Source: JAIOPA01 sp964434945 (GTDB taxonomy: Bacteria > Eisenbacteria > RBG-16-71-46). From it: a stretch of DNA of 64,000 nt. Below the pieces are notes generated by a model. It was not told where the DNA came from. It made no database searches and worked only from the letters and a program-made list of their open reading frames with translations. The stretch is taken from assembly GCA_964434945.1 (NCBI GenBank), contig CAYSWZ010000017.1, positions 1-64,000 of the forward strand, in the 5' to 3' direction. The number at the start of each line of letters is the position of its first letter. Positions within the stretch are counted from its first letter, which is position 1. This document shows, piece after piece, positions 7,477 to 17,198 of the stretch. A program made the translations under genes and the position numbers.

Positions 7477-9267
7477 TTACTTCACTGCACGCGCCTTCGC
7501 GATCCAGGCGTCGATGCGATGCTCGAGCACGGGCAGCGTGACGCCGCCGTTTTCCAGTACCGCGTCGTGGAACGCGCGCAGGTCGAAGCGCTTGCCCAGC
7601 TCCGCCTCCGCGCGGCGACGGAGCTCGCGGATCTTCATCTCGCCCGTCTTGTAGGCCAGGGCCTGGCCCGGCCACGAAATGTAGCGATCGACTTCGGTAT
7701 CGATCTCGTGCGCCGAGAGCGCGGTGTTCGCGGCCAGGTAATCCACCGCCTGCCGGCGCGTCCAGCCCATGGAGTGCATGCCCGTGTCCACGACCAGCCG
7801 GCAAGCCCGCCACATCTCGTACGTCAATCGTCCGAATCGTTCGTACGGTGTGTGATAGATGCCCATCTCCTGCCCCAGCCATTCGCAGTAGAGCCCCCAG
7901 CCTTCGCCGAAGGCGTGCGGGTAGAGGCTGAGACGGAACTGCGGCACGTCCGTGAGCTCGAGCGCGAGCGCGCCCTGCAGGTGGTGCCCCGGCACGGCTT
8001 CGTGCAGCGTGAGCGCAGGCAGGTTGTAGAGCGGACGGGTGTCGAGCGCGTACGTGTTCACCCAGAACTCGCCGGCAGCACCGACCGCGCCGGGGTTGTA
8101 GCGGCCGCCGGTGTAATTCGGCGCGATCGCCGCCGGAACCGCGCGAACTCCATAAGGCTTGCGCGGCAGCCTCCCGAAATAGGCCGGCAGCCGGCCGTCG
8201 ATCTCCTTCGCGATCCACGCGGCGTCGTGGAGCAGTTCGTCCGGCGTCTTCGCGTAGAACTGCGGGTCCGTGCGCAGGAAGTCGAGAAACTGCTTGAACG
8301 AGCCCTTGAACCCCACCTCACGGACGACCGCCTCCATGTCCTTGTGGATGCGCGCCACCTCCGCGAGCCCGGTGGCGTGGATCTTCTCGGGGGTGGCGTC
8401 GGGCAGTGTCGTGAAGTAGCGCACGAGATCGGCGTAATACGCCCGGCCATCCGGCAGCGCCGAGGCCGCGATCGTGCGGCGTGCCGCGGGTCGGTACTCC
8501 TGCTCGAAGAAACTCCGGAACGCGGCGTACGCGGCGAGAACCGAGTCCTGGATCGCCGAACGGCCGGCCGCGACGAGCCGCACCCGATCCGTCTCGGCAA
8601 TCGTCGCCGGGAATGTCGCAAACGGTTCGAACAGCGGGCAATCCTCCGGGCGCGCGAATTGCTCCCCTGCGACCACGCGCGACACGCCCCCGAGGATCTC
8701 CGCCGGCAACGTGAACCCTTCGCGCATGCCGACACGCATGTTCGCAACGTTCTCGCGAAAATAGCGCGGGACGTCCCGGAGCCTCGCGATGTACTGCTCG
8801 TAGTCCGCGGTCGTGCGCAGCACGGCGTTCTCGTGCATGTAGAGAATCTCGGACTGAAACCCGCTGTCGCTGTTGAGGGGTGCACGCCATTCCCGATACG
8901 CCGCAAGCGCGATGCGCTGCGACACCATGAAATCGAACAGCTCGTTGCTCACGGCCTCCTGTGGCGTCAGCGCGGAGCGATCGATCGCGCGCAAGCGCTG
9001 AAGGAACACCTTGTCGGCCTGCAGTCGCTTCAGCTGCTCCGCCGGCGTGACCGACGGCAGCCGGTCGTCGTACGTGTGCACGCCCTCGTCGCTCGCGGTG
9101 AGCGGGTCCTCGCGGTAGAGGAACGCACGCTCGTCGGCGAACAGTTGCCGGAGTGCTGCTCCGGCCGTCGCCGCAGGCGCTTGCGCGAATGCCAGCGCTG
9201 CACCCAGGATCGCGCCGAGCACCACGAACAGGCCCGCACCCACGTTGCAGACGTTGCCGGGTCTCAT
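7477..9267 (-). CDS. DUF885-family secreted metallo-protein (peptidase-like)
   Basis: A 596-residue protein with a signal peptide (LFVVLGAILGAALAFAQA). It carries the DUF885 hallmark H422-E-A-V-P-G-H-H429 and a downstream Glu at about 455 (AFGEGWGLYCEWLG), which together form the zinc site of this gluzincin-like, M3/M32-related fold. The length is typical for the family. DUF885 proteins are common in Gemmatimonadota, Acidobacteria and Xanthomonads and are thought to be periplasmic peptidases, though substrates are mostly undefined. GAGGAGG precedes the ATG at 9267. Confidence 0.88.
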   Translation of the reverse strand: MRPGNVCNVGAGLFVVLGAILGAALAFAQAPAATAGAALRQLFADERAFLYREDPLTASDEGVHTYDDRLPSVTPAEQLKRLQADKVFLQRLRAIDRSALTPQEAVSNELFDFMVSQRIALAAYREWRAPLNSDSGFQSEILYMHENAVLRTTADYEQYIARLRDVPRYFRENVANMRVGMREGFTLPAEILGGVSRVVAGEQFARPEDCPLFEPFATFPATIAETDRVRLVAAGRSAIQDSVLAAYAAFRSFFEQEYRPAARRTIAASALPDGRAYYADLVRYFTTLPDATPEKIHATGLAEVARIHKDMEAVVREVGFKGSFKQFLDFLRTDPQFYAKTPDELLHDAAWIAKEIDGRLPAYFGRLPRKPYGVRAVPAAIAPNYTGGRYNPGAVGAAGEFWVNTYALDTRPLYNLPALTLHEAVPGHHLQGALALELTDVPQFRLSLYPHAFGEGWGLYCEWLGQEMGIYHTPYERFGRLTYEMWRACRLVVDTGMHSMGWTRRQAVDYLAANTALSAHEIDTEVDRYISWPGQALAYKTGEMKIRELRRRAEAELGKRFDLRAFHDAVLENGGVTLPVLEHRIDAWIAKARAVK

Positions 9268-9514
9268 GACCCTCCTCTCGAACCGGTGACCGACGGGGAT
9301 TCGCTCTGTGGCCGCGCCAGCATAGGGGCCGCCCCAGCCGATGCCCAACCCCTCTCCCGCCCGCGTTGCCATGAGGCCGAGCGGAAACTCCGGGGGTGGT
9401 AGAGGATGCCCGCGCGCTCCTCCATTGTACGGTCCGACATGGCGGATCCTGGCCGGGCGCAAGCGCGACGGATTCGGCGGATCCCGAACGGGTGTCGCTC
9501 AGCGAGGGGCAAGC

Positions 9515-11083
9515 ATGAGATCGCAACGGGTGCAGGTGATGTCTGCGCGCATCCTCGCCGGCGTGGCGCTGGCGATCGTGCCGTGGCGGGTCAGCGCGAA
9601 GACCCTGGAGCCGATCGTCTACACGGTCCGTGCGCCGCAGCCCGCCACGCACGTCGCACAGGTCGAAGCGTCGGTGCCGACCGCAGGCCGCGACTCGGTG
9701 GAGATGATGATGGCCGTCTGGTCGCCCGGCTACTACCGCCTCGAGCACTACGAGTCGCGCGTGCGGGCATTCGCCGCGTACGCAATGGACGGCACGGCGC
9801 TCCGCGTCATGCAGCCCGCGCCGAACCGCTGGCGAATCCTCACCGCCGGTCGTGCACGCGTGGTCATCCACTACGACCTACTGTGCCAGGAGCGTTCGGT
9901 GACTCTCGACTGGGTGGACGACACGCTCGCCGTGCTGAATGGTGCGCCCACGTTCATCACGCTCGCGGAGCAGGCGCATCGACCACACGAGGTGCGGCTC
10001 GAGCTGGCCGGGCTCTGGAAACAGTCGGTCACGTCGCTTGCGCCGGCACCCGACGGCCTTCCCGACCACTATCGGGCGCGCGACTACGAAGAATTGGTCG
10101 ATTCGCCCATCGTCGCGGGTGCGCTGAGCCTTCGCGAGTTCACCGTGGGCGGTTCGCGACACGTGCTGGCCAGCGCGGGCGACATGGGTGCATGGGACGA
10201 CGCACGCGCTGCGCGCGATCTGGCGGTCATCGTGGAAGCCCACCGGCGCTTCTGGGGAGAGCTGCCTTATCCCCGCTATGTCTTCCTCAACGTGTTCAGG
10301 AGCGGCGCCGGCGGGCTCGAGCACAGGAACTCCGCGCTGCTGACGTCGAATGTGGCACGCATCTCGTCACCGAGCGGGTATCTGAGGTGGCTGCAGTTCG
10401 TGAGCCACGAGTACTTCCACGCCATGAACGTCAAGCGGCTGCGTCCGGTCGAGCTGGGGCCGTTCGATTACGAGCACCCGCCGAGCACGACGAGCCTGTG
10501 GATCAGCGAGGGGCTCACGAGCTACTTCGGCGAACTGCTGGTGCAGCGGGGCGGCATCGGCACGACGGCTGATGCCCTCGCGAGACTGTCCTCCCACATC
10601 GCGCACGTGCAGAACGCCCCCGGCCGGCTGGTGCAGACGCTGGAGCAATCGTCGCTCGATGTCTGGAGCGGCGGCGTGTCGGGCATCGGGCGCGACTCGA
10701 CGACCACGGTGAGCTATTACGAGAAAGGGCCCGTGGTCGGGTTCCTGCTGGACGCGCACATCCGGCGTGTCACGGGCGACGCTCACGCGCTCGACGATGT
10801 CATGCGGCTGGCGTACAAGCGCCATTCGGGCGACCGCGGCTTCACGTCAGCCCAATTCCAGTTGGCGGCCGAGGATGTTGCGCGTACGAGCCTGACGGGC
10901 TTCTTCAAGCAGGCGCTCGCCTCGACCGAAGAGCTCGACTATACCGAAGCACTCGAGTGGTTCGGGCTGCAGTTCGCATCGGGCGAAGCACGTGCTGGAG
11001 GACGCTGGTCGCTCGAGATCCGCCCGGACGCAACGCCGGCACAGCGGGAACATCTGCATGCTTGGATGCCGGAGCCGCGCTGA
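9515..11083 (+). CDS. M61-family (glycyl aminopeptidase-like) metallopeptidase lacking PDZ domain
   Basis: A 522-residue secreted protein (signal peptide to about residue 27). It holds the M61 features: an N-terminal beta-domain, a GGLEHRNS loop, the zinc motif H298-E-Y-F-H302 and the third ligand Glu332 (WISEGLTSYF). Most M61 proteins end in a PDZ domain; here the protein stops right after the thermolysin-like helical domain with a short Arg/Pro tail. A 12-base tandem duplication (unit TGACGCCGTCGC, 11081-11104) begins exactly at the stop codon, and only 79 bases remain before the next gene, so a PDZ-coding remnant has no room. GAGGGG precedes the ATG. Confidence 0.88.
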   Translation: MRSQRVQVMSARILAGVALAIVPWRVSAKTLEPIVYTVRAPQPATHVAQVEASVPTAGRDSVEMMMAVWSPGYYRLEHYESRVRAFAAYAMDGTALRVMQPAPNRWRILTAGRARVVIHYDLLCQERSVTLDWVDDTLAVLNGAPTFITLAEQAHRPHEVRLELAGLWKQSVTSLAPAPDGLPDHYRARDYEELVDSPIVAGALSLREFTVGGSRHVLASAGDMGAWDDARAARDLAVIVEAHRRFWGELPYPRYVFLNVFRSGAGGLEHRNSALLTSNVARISSPSGYLRWLQFVSHEYFHAMNVKRLRPVELGPFDYEHPPSTTSLWISEGLTSYFGELLVQRGGIGTTADALARLSSHIAHVQNAPGRLVQTLEQSSLDVWSGGVSGIGRDSTTTVSYYEKGPVVGFLLDAHIRRVTGDAHALDDVMRLAYKRHSGDRGFTSAQFQLAAEDVARTSLTGFFKQALASTEELDYTEALEWFGLQFASGEARAGGRWSLEIRPDATPAQREHLHAWMPEPR

Positions 11084-11104
11084 CGCCGTCGCTGACGCCG
11101 TCGC
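11081..11104 (+). repeat. 12-base tandem duplication starting at the M61 stop codon
   Basis: The unit TGACGCCGTCGC occurs twice in a row, its first TGA being the stop of the M61 peptidase gene. It may mark slippage during loss of the 3' end. Confidence 0.6.
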
Positions 11105-11162
11105 TGTCGAGAGGCATGGCGCTGTGTCCGTACATCATCAGGGCGGATCGCGGTGCAGTTGC

Positions 11163-12734
11163 TCACGGACCGCGGCGCTCGAGGATCCGGTAGTGCGCCG
11201 CCGTCTCCCTCGGCTCATAGCGAGTCGCCAGCAGTGAATCGAATGCGGGAAAATCAGCGGCGCAGTCGTTGCCGGTCGGATGCCAGACGCCCGGAAACTG
11301 CACCACGAATCGGGGCGGATCGTTCTCCAGCGTGGCGACGACCTCGCTCCGCAAGGAGCGCACGATCGGCGTGCTCACGTGGTGATAGAAGTGGAAGTCG
11401 TAGAGGAACCGTCCCGCGAGGGCGGCGTGGCAACGGTACATGGCGTGCACGGCACCGCCGGTGACGTCCAGTGGCAGCACGCGGTCGCCGGAACGCAGGT
11501 TCGCCCGCAGATACTGCTCGATGCGGTCCACGTCCCCGCCCCCCACGCCGCTCGCGTCCGGCTGCGCGAAGCCTGCCATCATGTGCGTGCGGCCCCCGCT
11601 GTTCGGCAGCCCGCACAGAACGAGCAGCATCGGCACCACGGCGACCGCGCCGGTGCGCAGGCCCGCATCGCCCAGCGTGCGCGAGAATCCGATCCCTGCG
11701 AACAGCGCCACGACGTAACGCACCGGCAGGTAGTGGTACGTCCAGTACTTGTTGCCCAGCGGGACGTGCATGGCGACTGCGACCAGCACGCCGGCGAGAA
11801 CGACGGCCTCGAGCCGTTGCCGGGGCTCGCGCGCCACGGCGGCCAGCACCAGAGCGCCGGCACCAGCCGCCAGCGTGAACGGCACGTGCTGGATCGCCCC
11901 GAGGGTCGCGAGCAGCACGGTGGCGAGTCCCGCGATTCCATGTGGGAGAGGCGAAACCTGGCCCAGGCCGTCGAGTTGCACGTAGAGCGGCCAGTACTCA
12001 CGCGCAATCCGCGTGAACTCGGGCAGTGCGCCGCGCGTGGCAAGCAGCGCCACGAAACCGCCGGTCACGACCGCCAACCCGGCCACGAACGAGAGCCCCA
12101 CGCGCGTCGCCGTGAGCGCGCGTGCGCCCTCGGCTCCCTCGGCCATGGCGGCGCGGATCGCCAGTCCGGCGGCGAGCACCAGCCACGCGAGCCCCAGCGA
12201 CGGCTTGACCGATGCGGTGAGCGCACCCATCATGCCGAGGGAGAACGCGTCGCGAACGGCGTGGCGGCCCGGAGAGTCGAGCGCCACGTAGATCGACAGG
12301 GCGAGCAGCGGCAGGATGAGGTATTCGCGCTGGAGCGCGTTTGGAGGCCCGAGCTTGAGGTAGCCCTGGAGGAAGAGATCGGCAGCGATGAGCCCGGCCG
12401 GCCAGCCATGGCGGCGGAGCGCAAGCATCGTGAGCGCGCCAAGTCCGATCATGCACGCGAGATCGACGAACCGCAGCGCCAAGTCGTTTCCGTGGGTCAA
12501 CGCATCGAGCGCGCCATAGACGAGAAACGTGCCGGGCGGATTCATCTCGAAGATCTCGCGATACGGCGCGCGGCCGGCCGAGAACGTGAGCCAGCCGTCG
12601 TAGAGCAGGATCGGGAGATCGTGCTGCAACCCCCAGCGCAGGCTGCCGAGCGCGAGCACCGCCACCAGAGCGGTGAGCGCCACGGCCACCACTGCGGGCA
12701 GCCGGCCGAGCGGGCGGGCGAGGAAGGCGATCAC
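11163..12734 (-). CDS. GT-C-type multi-pass membrane glycosyltransferase-like protein
   Basis: A 523-residue protein with ten or more hydrophobic helices. The N-terminal helix is followed by a periplasmic loop with YDGWLTFSAGRAPYREIFEMNPPGTFLVYG, the acidic-plus-'NPP' first loop seen in ArnT/PMT-like (GT39/GT83) enzymes that use polyprenyl-phosphate sugars. The C-terminal 130 residues form a soluble periplasmic part. It starts with a GTG at 12734 that overlaps the methyltransferase stop (GTGA), so the two are coupled. Acceptor and sugar are unknown. Confidence 0.65.
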   Translation of the reverse strand: MIAFLARPLGRLPAVVAVALTALVAVLALGSLRWGLQHDLPILLYDGWLTFSAGRAPYREIFEMNPPGTFLVYGALDALTHGNDLALRFVDLACMIGLGALTMLALRRHGWPAGLIAADLFLQGYLKLGPPNALQREYLILPLLALSIYVALDSPGRHAVRDAFSLGMMGALTASVKPSLGLAWLVLAAGLAIRAAMAEGAEGARALTATRVGLSFVAGLAVVTGGFVALLATRGALPEFTRIAREYWPLYVQLDGLGQVSPLPHGIAGLATVLLATLGAIQHVPFTLAAGAGALVLAAVAREPRQRLEAVVLAGVLVAVAMHVPLGNKYWTYHYLPVRYVVALFAGIGFSRTLGDAGLRTGAVAVVPMLLVLCGLPNSGGRTHMMAGFAQPDASGVGGGDVDRIEQYLRANLRSGDRVLPLDVTGGAVHAMYRCHAALAGRFLYDFHFYHHVSTPIVRSLRSEVVATLENDPPRFVVQFPGVWHPTGNDCAADFPAFDSLLATRYEPRETAAHYRILERRGP

Positions 12735-13387
12735 GCGGACTTGCCGCAGACGTAGAGCACGTGCGGGTAGGGCAGGATGTCGAGCATGCGATGAAGTTTC
12801 ACGTCGAAGCCCACCTCGCGCAGCAGCCGCGCCAGATCGTGCTCTTCGAAGTAGTGCGGCGGCTGATCCGGGCTCACCAGCAGATCCAGCGCGTGCGTGA
12901 ACAGCCGCTTCCACGCCGGCCGTCGCGACACCTCTTTGACGATCAGCGTACCGCCGGGGCTCAGCAGGCCGTGCAGTGACTCCAGGAACGGTCGCACGTC
13001 GGGCGGCGGCAGGTGGTGCAGCAGATCGAGGGTGTAGGCCGCGCCGAAGCGGCGCTGGCCGGGATCCAGGTCCTGCACCTTCTGCGCCCGCAGCTCAACC
13101 CGCTCCGTGAGCCCGAGGCGGCCGGCCGCGCGCATCGCCGAGGCGATGCGAGGCTCCGATTGGTCCAGGCTGAGGAAGCGTCGTTCCGGCCCCAACGCCG
13201 CGAAGTACAGGGAGAACAGCCCAAAGCCGCAGCCCGCGTCCAGCACATCGCCGCGCTCAGGGATGTACTGGCCCACCTCCTCCAGGATGCGCATGTTCAT
13301 GATGACGAACCGGATCGTGCAATACATACGCACGATCGCCGAGTCGTAGGCCGAGATGACGTCGAGTTTTACGCGCTTTGGATCCAT
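12731..13387 (-). CDS. Class I SAM-dependent methyltransferase
   Basis: A 218-residue protein. Motif I (VLDAGCGFGLF, about residues 48-58), the acidic end of strand 2 (SLDQSEPRI) and motif IV region (AAYTLDLLHHLPPP) identify a Rossmann-type methyltransferase of the UbiE/Methyltransf_25 type. The substrate is unknown; its overlap with the membrane glycosyltransferase gene suggests a cell-surface or lipid-linked glycan target, which is inference. Confidence 0.85.
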   Translation of the reverse strand: MDPKRVKLDVISAYDSAIVRMYCTIRFVIMNMRILEEVGQYIPERGDVLDAGCGFGLFSLYFAALGPERRFLSLDQSEPRIASAMRAAGRLGLTERVELRAQKVQDLDPGQRRFGAAYTLDLLHHLPPPDVRPFLESLHGLLSPGGTLIVKEVSRRPAWKRLFTHALDLLVSPDQPPHYFEEHDLARLLREVGFDVKLHRMLDILPYPHVLYVCGKSA

Positions 13388-13697
13388 TCACAACCCACCG
13401 ACCGTACTCACGACGCTCGACTCCACTGGGCGCTCCGGGGAGACCCGCACCCGATCGTGAGCCAGCTGACTCCGGACCGGCCGCACACTTTCCGCCGCCG
13501 CTCGCACCGCAGATGGCGCCACCGGCTGCGCCCCGGAGCGGAATACGAATTTCGATTGACGCCCGTGCCGAGCGTAGGCCCCTGCCGACCTCCCGGCAAC
13601 GATGATCTCCCCTGCTCGGTCCTTCACGCGCGAAACGCCCCCGGGGGAAGTCCCCCGAGGGCGTTCGTGTGCGATGACGCTTCAGACCTGCGACGGT
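13388..13697. other. Intergenic stretch between methyltransferase and groEL
   Basis: About 310 bases with no credible gene. It contains the groEL terminator at 13631-13663. The part next to the methyltransferase start should hold that gene's promoter, but no convincing boxes were found. Confidence 0.5.
13631..13663 (-). terminator. Rho-independent terminator of groES-groEL
   Basis: Read on the minus strand, a GC-rich stem of about 14 pairs (arms 13649-13662 and 13633-13646, loop of two to four bases, one mismatch) is followed by TTT. It lies 35 bases after the groEL stop. Confidence 0.75.
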
Positions 13698-15344
<1,647 letters not shown>

Positions 15345-15419
15345 TGAGCCTCCAGGAATAGGATCAGGCGGTCGCGGCGGCGCTCGTCCGCTGGACGAGT
15401 CCTGCCCGGCCGCTCCGGG

Positions 15420-15734
15420 TCACTTGTGCTTGCTGGGCGCGTCGGTCTTGTGCAGCACGCCGAGGACTTCTTCCTCGCGCAGGATCACGTACTCGGTGCC
15501 GTCGATCTTCACGTCGGTGCCGCTGTACTTGCCGACGAGGATGCGGTCGCCCTTCTTGACTTCCACGGCGATGCGCTTGCCCTCTTCCGTGAGCTTGCCC
15601 GGCCCGATGGCGACGACTTCGCCCTCCTGGGGCTTCTCCTTGGCGGTGTCCGGGATGATGATGCCGCCCCGGATGGTCTCCTGCTCCTCGATGCGGCGTA
15701 CGAGCAGCCGGTCGGCGAGAGGCTGGAAGTTCAT
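15420..15734 (-). CDS. groES: Co-chaperonin GroES (10 kDa)
   Basis: A 104-residue protein with the Cpn10 features: N-terminal strand MNFQPLADRLLVRRIEEQE, the mobile loop ETIRGGIIIPDTAKEKPQ that contacts GroEL, and EYVILREEEVLGVL at the end. It is a little longer than the usual 95-97 residues through a Lys-rich tail. It is the first gene of the groES-groEL operon and is preceded by GGAGAG. Confidence 0.97.
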   Translation of the reverse strand: MNFQPLADRLLVRRIEEQETIRGGIIIPDTAKEKPQEGEVVAIGPGKLTEEGKRIAVEVKKGDRILVGKYSGTDVKIDGTEYVILREEEVLGVLHKTDAPSKHK

Positions 15735-15923
15735 GCGTTCTCTCCTTCATATGCGACCGCACGTGGGACGCGAGAGCGCCCGGCACGCTGCGCGGTCTTG
15801 GGGTGACGAACCTGCTGGGGGTTTGTCGCGCCCGCTCGTTCAGCGACCGGCCCCGAACGGGCGGCGGTCACGGTCGTGACGCGGTTCCGCGAGGCAATGT
15901 AATCGGGCTCGAGGTTGTTGCAA

Positions 15924-15961
15924 GTCGTTCAATTGCAAAGTCAAGTATCACAATGAACGAC
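15924..15961. promoter_or_regulatory. Inverted repeat at the expected groES transcription start
   Basis: GTCGTTCA (15924-15931) and TGAACGAC (15954-15961) are perfect 8-base arms, extended by ATTG/CAA with one bulge, in an AT-rich island. The dyad covers the expected start point of the groES promoter at 15965-15992, the place where CIRCE sits in many bacteria, but it does not match CIRCE (TTAGCACTC-N9-GAGTGCTAA). Confidence 0.45.
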
Positions 15962-15964
15962 ACT

Positions 15965-15992
15965 ATCTTAGTGGTAATAAGACGTGTTTCAA
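15965..15992 (-). promoter_or_regulatory. Candidate groES-groEL promoter
   Basis: On the minus strand TTGAAA (15992-15987), a 16-base spacer and TAAGAT (15970-15965) form a sigma-70-like promoter in the only AT-rich island nearby. The start point would be near 15957, giving a leader of about 220 bases to groES. Confidence 0.5.
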
Positions 15993-16003
15993 TGTGCATC
16001 GCT

Positions 16004-16018
16004 TTGCCAAAATGGCAA
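16004..16018. promoter_or_regulatory. Dyad upstream of the groES -35 box
   Basis: TTGCCA, AAA, TGGCAA: a perfect 6-3-6 inverted repeat located 11 bases upstream of the candidate -35 box, a typical activator or repressor position. Confidence 0.35.
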
Positions 16019-16104
16019 GGCTCGGCCAGCAGTCGGACGGCGTGGGTGCCGGGGCAGCCGGCGGCGCATCCCGTGCTGCGCGCGAGCGGGGCTGAGCGCG
16101 GAGG

Positions 16105-17139
16105 TCAGCGCGTCGCTTCGAAGATCGCGGCCCGCGACTGGCCGTCCAGGTAGCCGTTGCTGAGCGTGCCGATCACCACGATGTCCTGGCGCGGCTCGGG
16201 CCGGCGCGTGCGCGAGAACACCACGATGGTGTCACGGCCCTGCACCAGCGTGTAGGCCCAGCTTCCGCCGACCGCGAACACTTCGCTCACGCGGCCGCCG
16301 ACACGCACCTCGGTATCGGCGAAGCGGTCGGCATGTTGCTTCAGGTGGCCGATGGAAACGGTCTTCTCCGCACGCGGCCAGAACGCCATGACCGAAACCA
16401 CGAGCGCCAGGGACAGCAGCGTGAGCTGCACCCGGCGGTCGGTCCTGAGGATCTGCGGCACCTGCGACCACCACGGGAGCGGCACCGCGGGGAGGTCGAA
16501 CTCCTGCGGCGCCACGACCTCGTGCGGGCGTGCCGCGACGGCGGCCTCGTGGGCCTGGGCTTCTGCCAGCCGGGCGTTGATGCGCGCTCGTTCCTCGGCG
16601 TCGTCCATGGGGAAATCCCGCGTCAGTTCCGGGATCGGCGATGACGGCCGCGCCTCCGGCGGAACGGTCGAACGACGCAGCGTCGGCACGCTGCTCGGGC
16701 TCGGGTCCCAGGACGGCAGCGCCGGCGTCGGCGCGGCGGGCGACTCGGGCGCGCTCGGTCGCGGGCGGGATGGAACCGGCGGAATCATCATGGGCCGCGA
16801 GTGCGAGATCGAGGGGGAGATCATCGATCGCGAGCTGGGGCGCGGGCGGCCCGCGTCGGGGTCCTCGGGCCTCGCGAGCCGTGGCGGCTCGATCGGGATC
16901 TCGGGACCCTTCGCCACGCGCTCGATCTCGGCGTTGATCCCGTCCTCCGGTCCCACCAGCCAGTCGGCAGGCTCGATCTGCGGGCGCGGCAGCTCACGGC
17001 TCGCCTTGTCAGCGTCCTGATGGGACGGGGGACCGACCGCCGGGACGGGTGCGTCCGGCTTCGGCTTGTCCTCGTCCTCGTACGGCAGGGGATCGCCCAA
17101 TGGGGCCTCCATGCTCCGGCGACGGTTCCCCCGTGTCAT
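16105..17139 (-). CDS. Proline-rich cytoplasmic region, one TM helix, OB-like C-terminal domain
   Basis: A 344-residue protein I do not recognise. Residues 1-165 are disordered-looking and rich in Pro, Ser, Arg and Glu; a coiled segment follows (AEERARINARLAEAQAHEAA); one transmembrane helix lies near 240-257 (VQLTLLSLALVVSVMAF); the last 80 residues (DTEVRVGGRVSEVFAVGGSWAYTLVQGRDTIVVFSRTRRP) read like a small OB-fold, as in periplasmic nucleic-acid-anti-type domains. The topology is therefore N-in with a periplasmic OB-like domain. The ATG at 17139 or the one at 17112, which has GGAG close by, could be the start. Confidence 0.6.
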   Translation of the reverse strand: MTRGNRRRSMEAPLGDPLPYEDEDKPKPDAPVPAVGPPSHQDADKASRELPRPQIEPADWLVGPEDGINAEIERVAKGPEIPIEPPRLARPEDPDAGRPRPSSRSMISPSISHSRPMMIPPVPSRPRPSAPESPAAPTPALPSWDPSPSSVPTLRRSTVPPEARPSSPIPELTRDFPMDDAEERARINARLAEAQAHEAAVAARPHEVVAPQEFDLPAVPLPWWSQVPQILRTDRRVQLTLLSLALVVSVMAFWPRAEKTVSIGHLKQHADRFADTEVRVGGRVSEVFAVGGSWAYTLVQGRDTIVVFSRTRRPEPRQDIVVIGTLSNGYLDGQSRAAIFEATR

Positions 17140-17198
17140 CGGCAGGGCCGCGGCGCGGCTTCAGGTCTGCGCGCGGCCCACCCCGGGTATGCCCCGGC

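Noticed and set aside
5525..8218. 897-residue continuous frame extending pal upstream
   Set aside because: It simply reads through pal into antisense of the TetR and barrel genes; the Pal start at 6076 has a ribosome-binding site and a lipobox.
15735..16104. CIRCE element (TTAGCACTC-N9-GAGTGCTAA) for groES
   Set aside because: Looked for on both strands and not found; only the other dyads listed are present.
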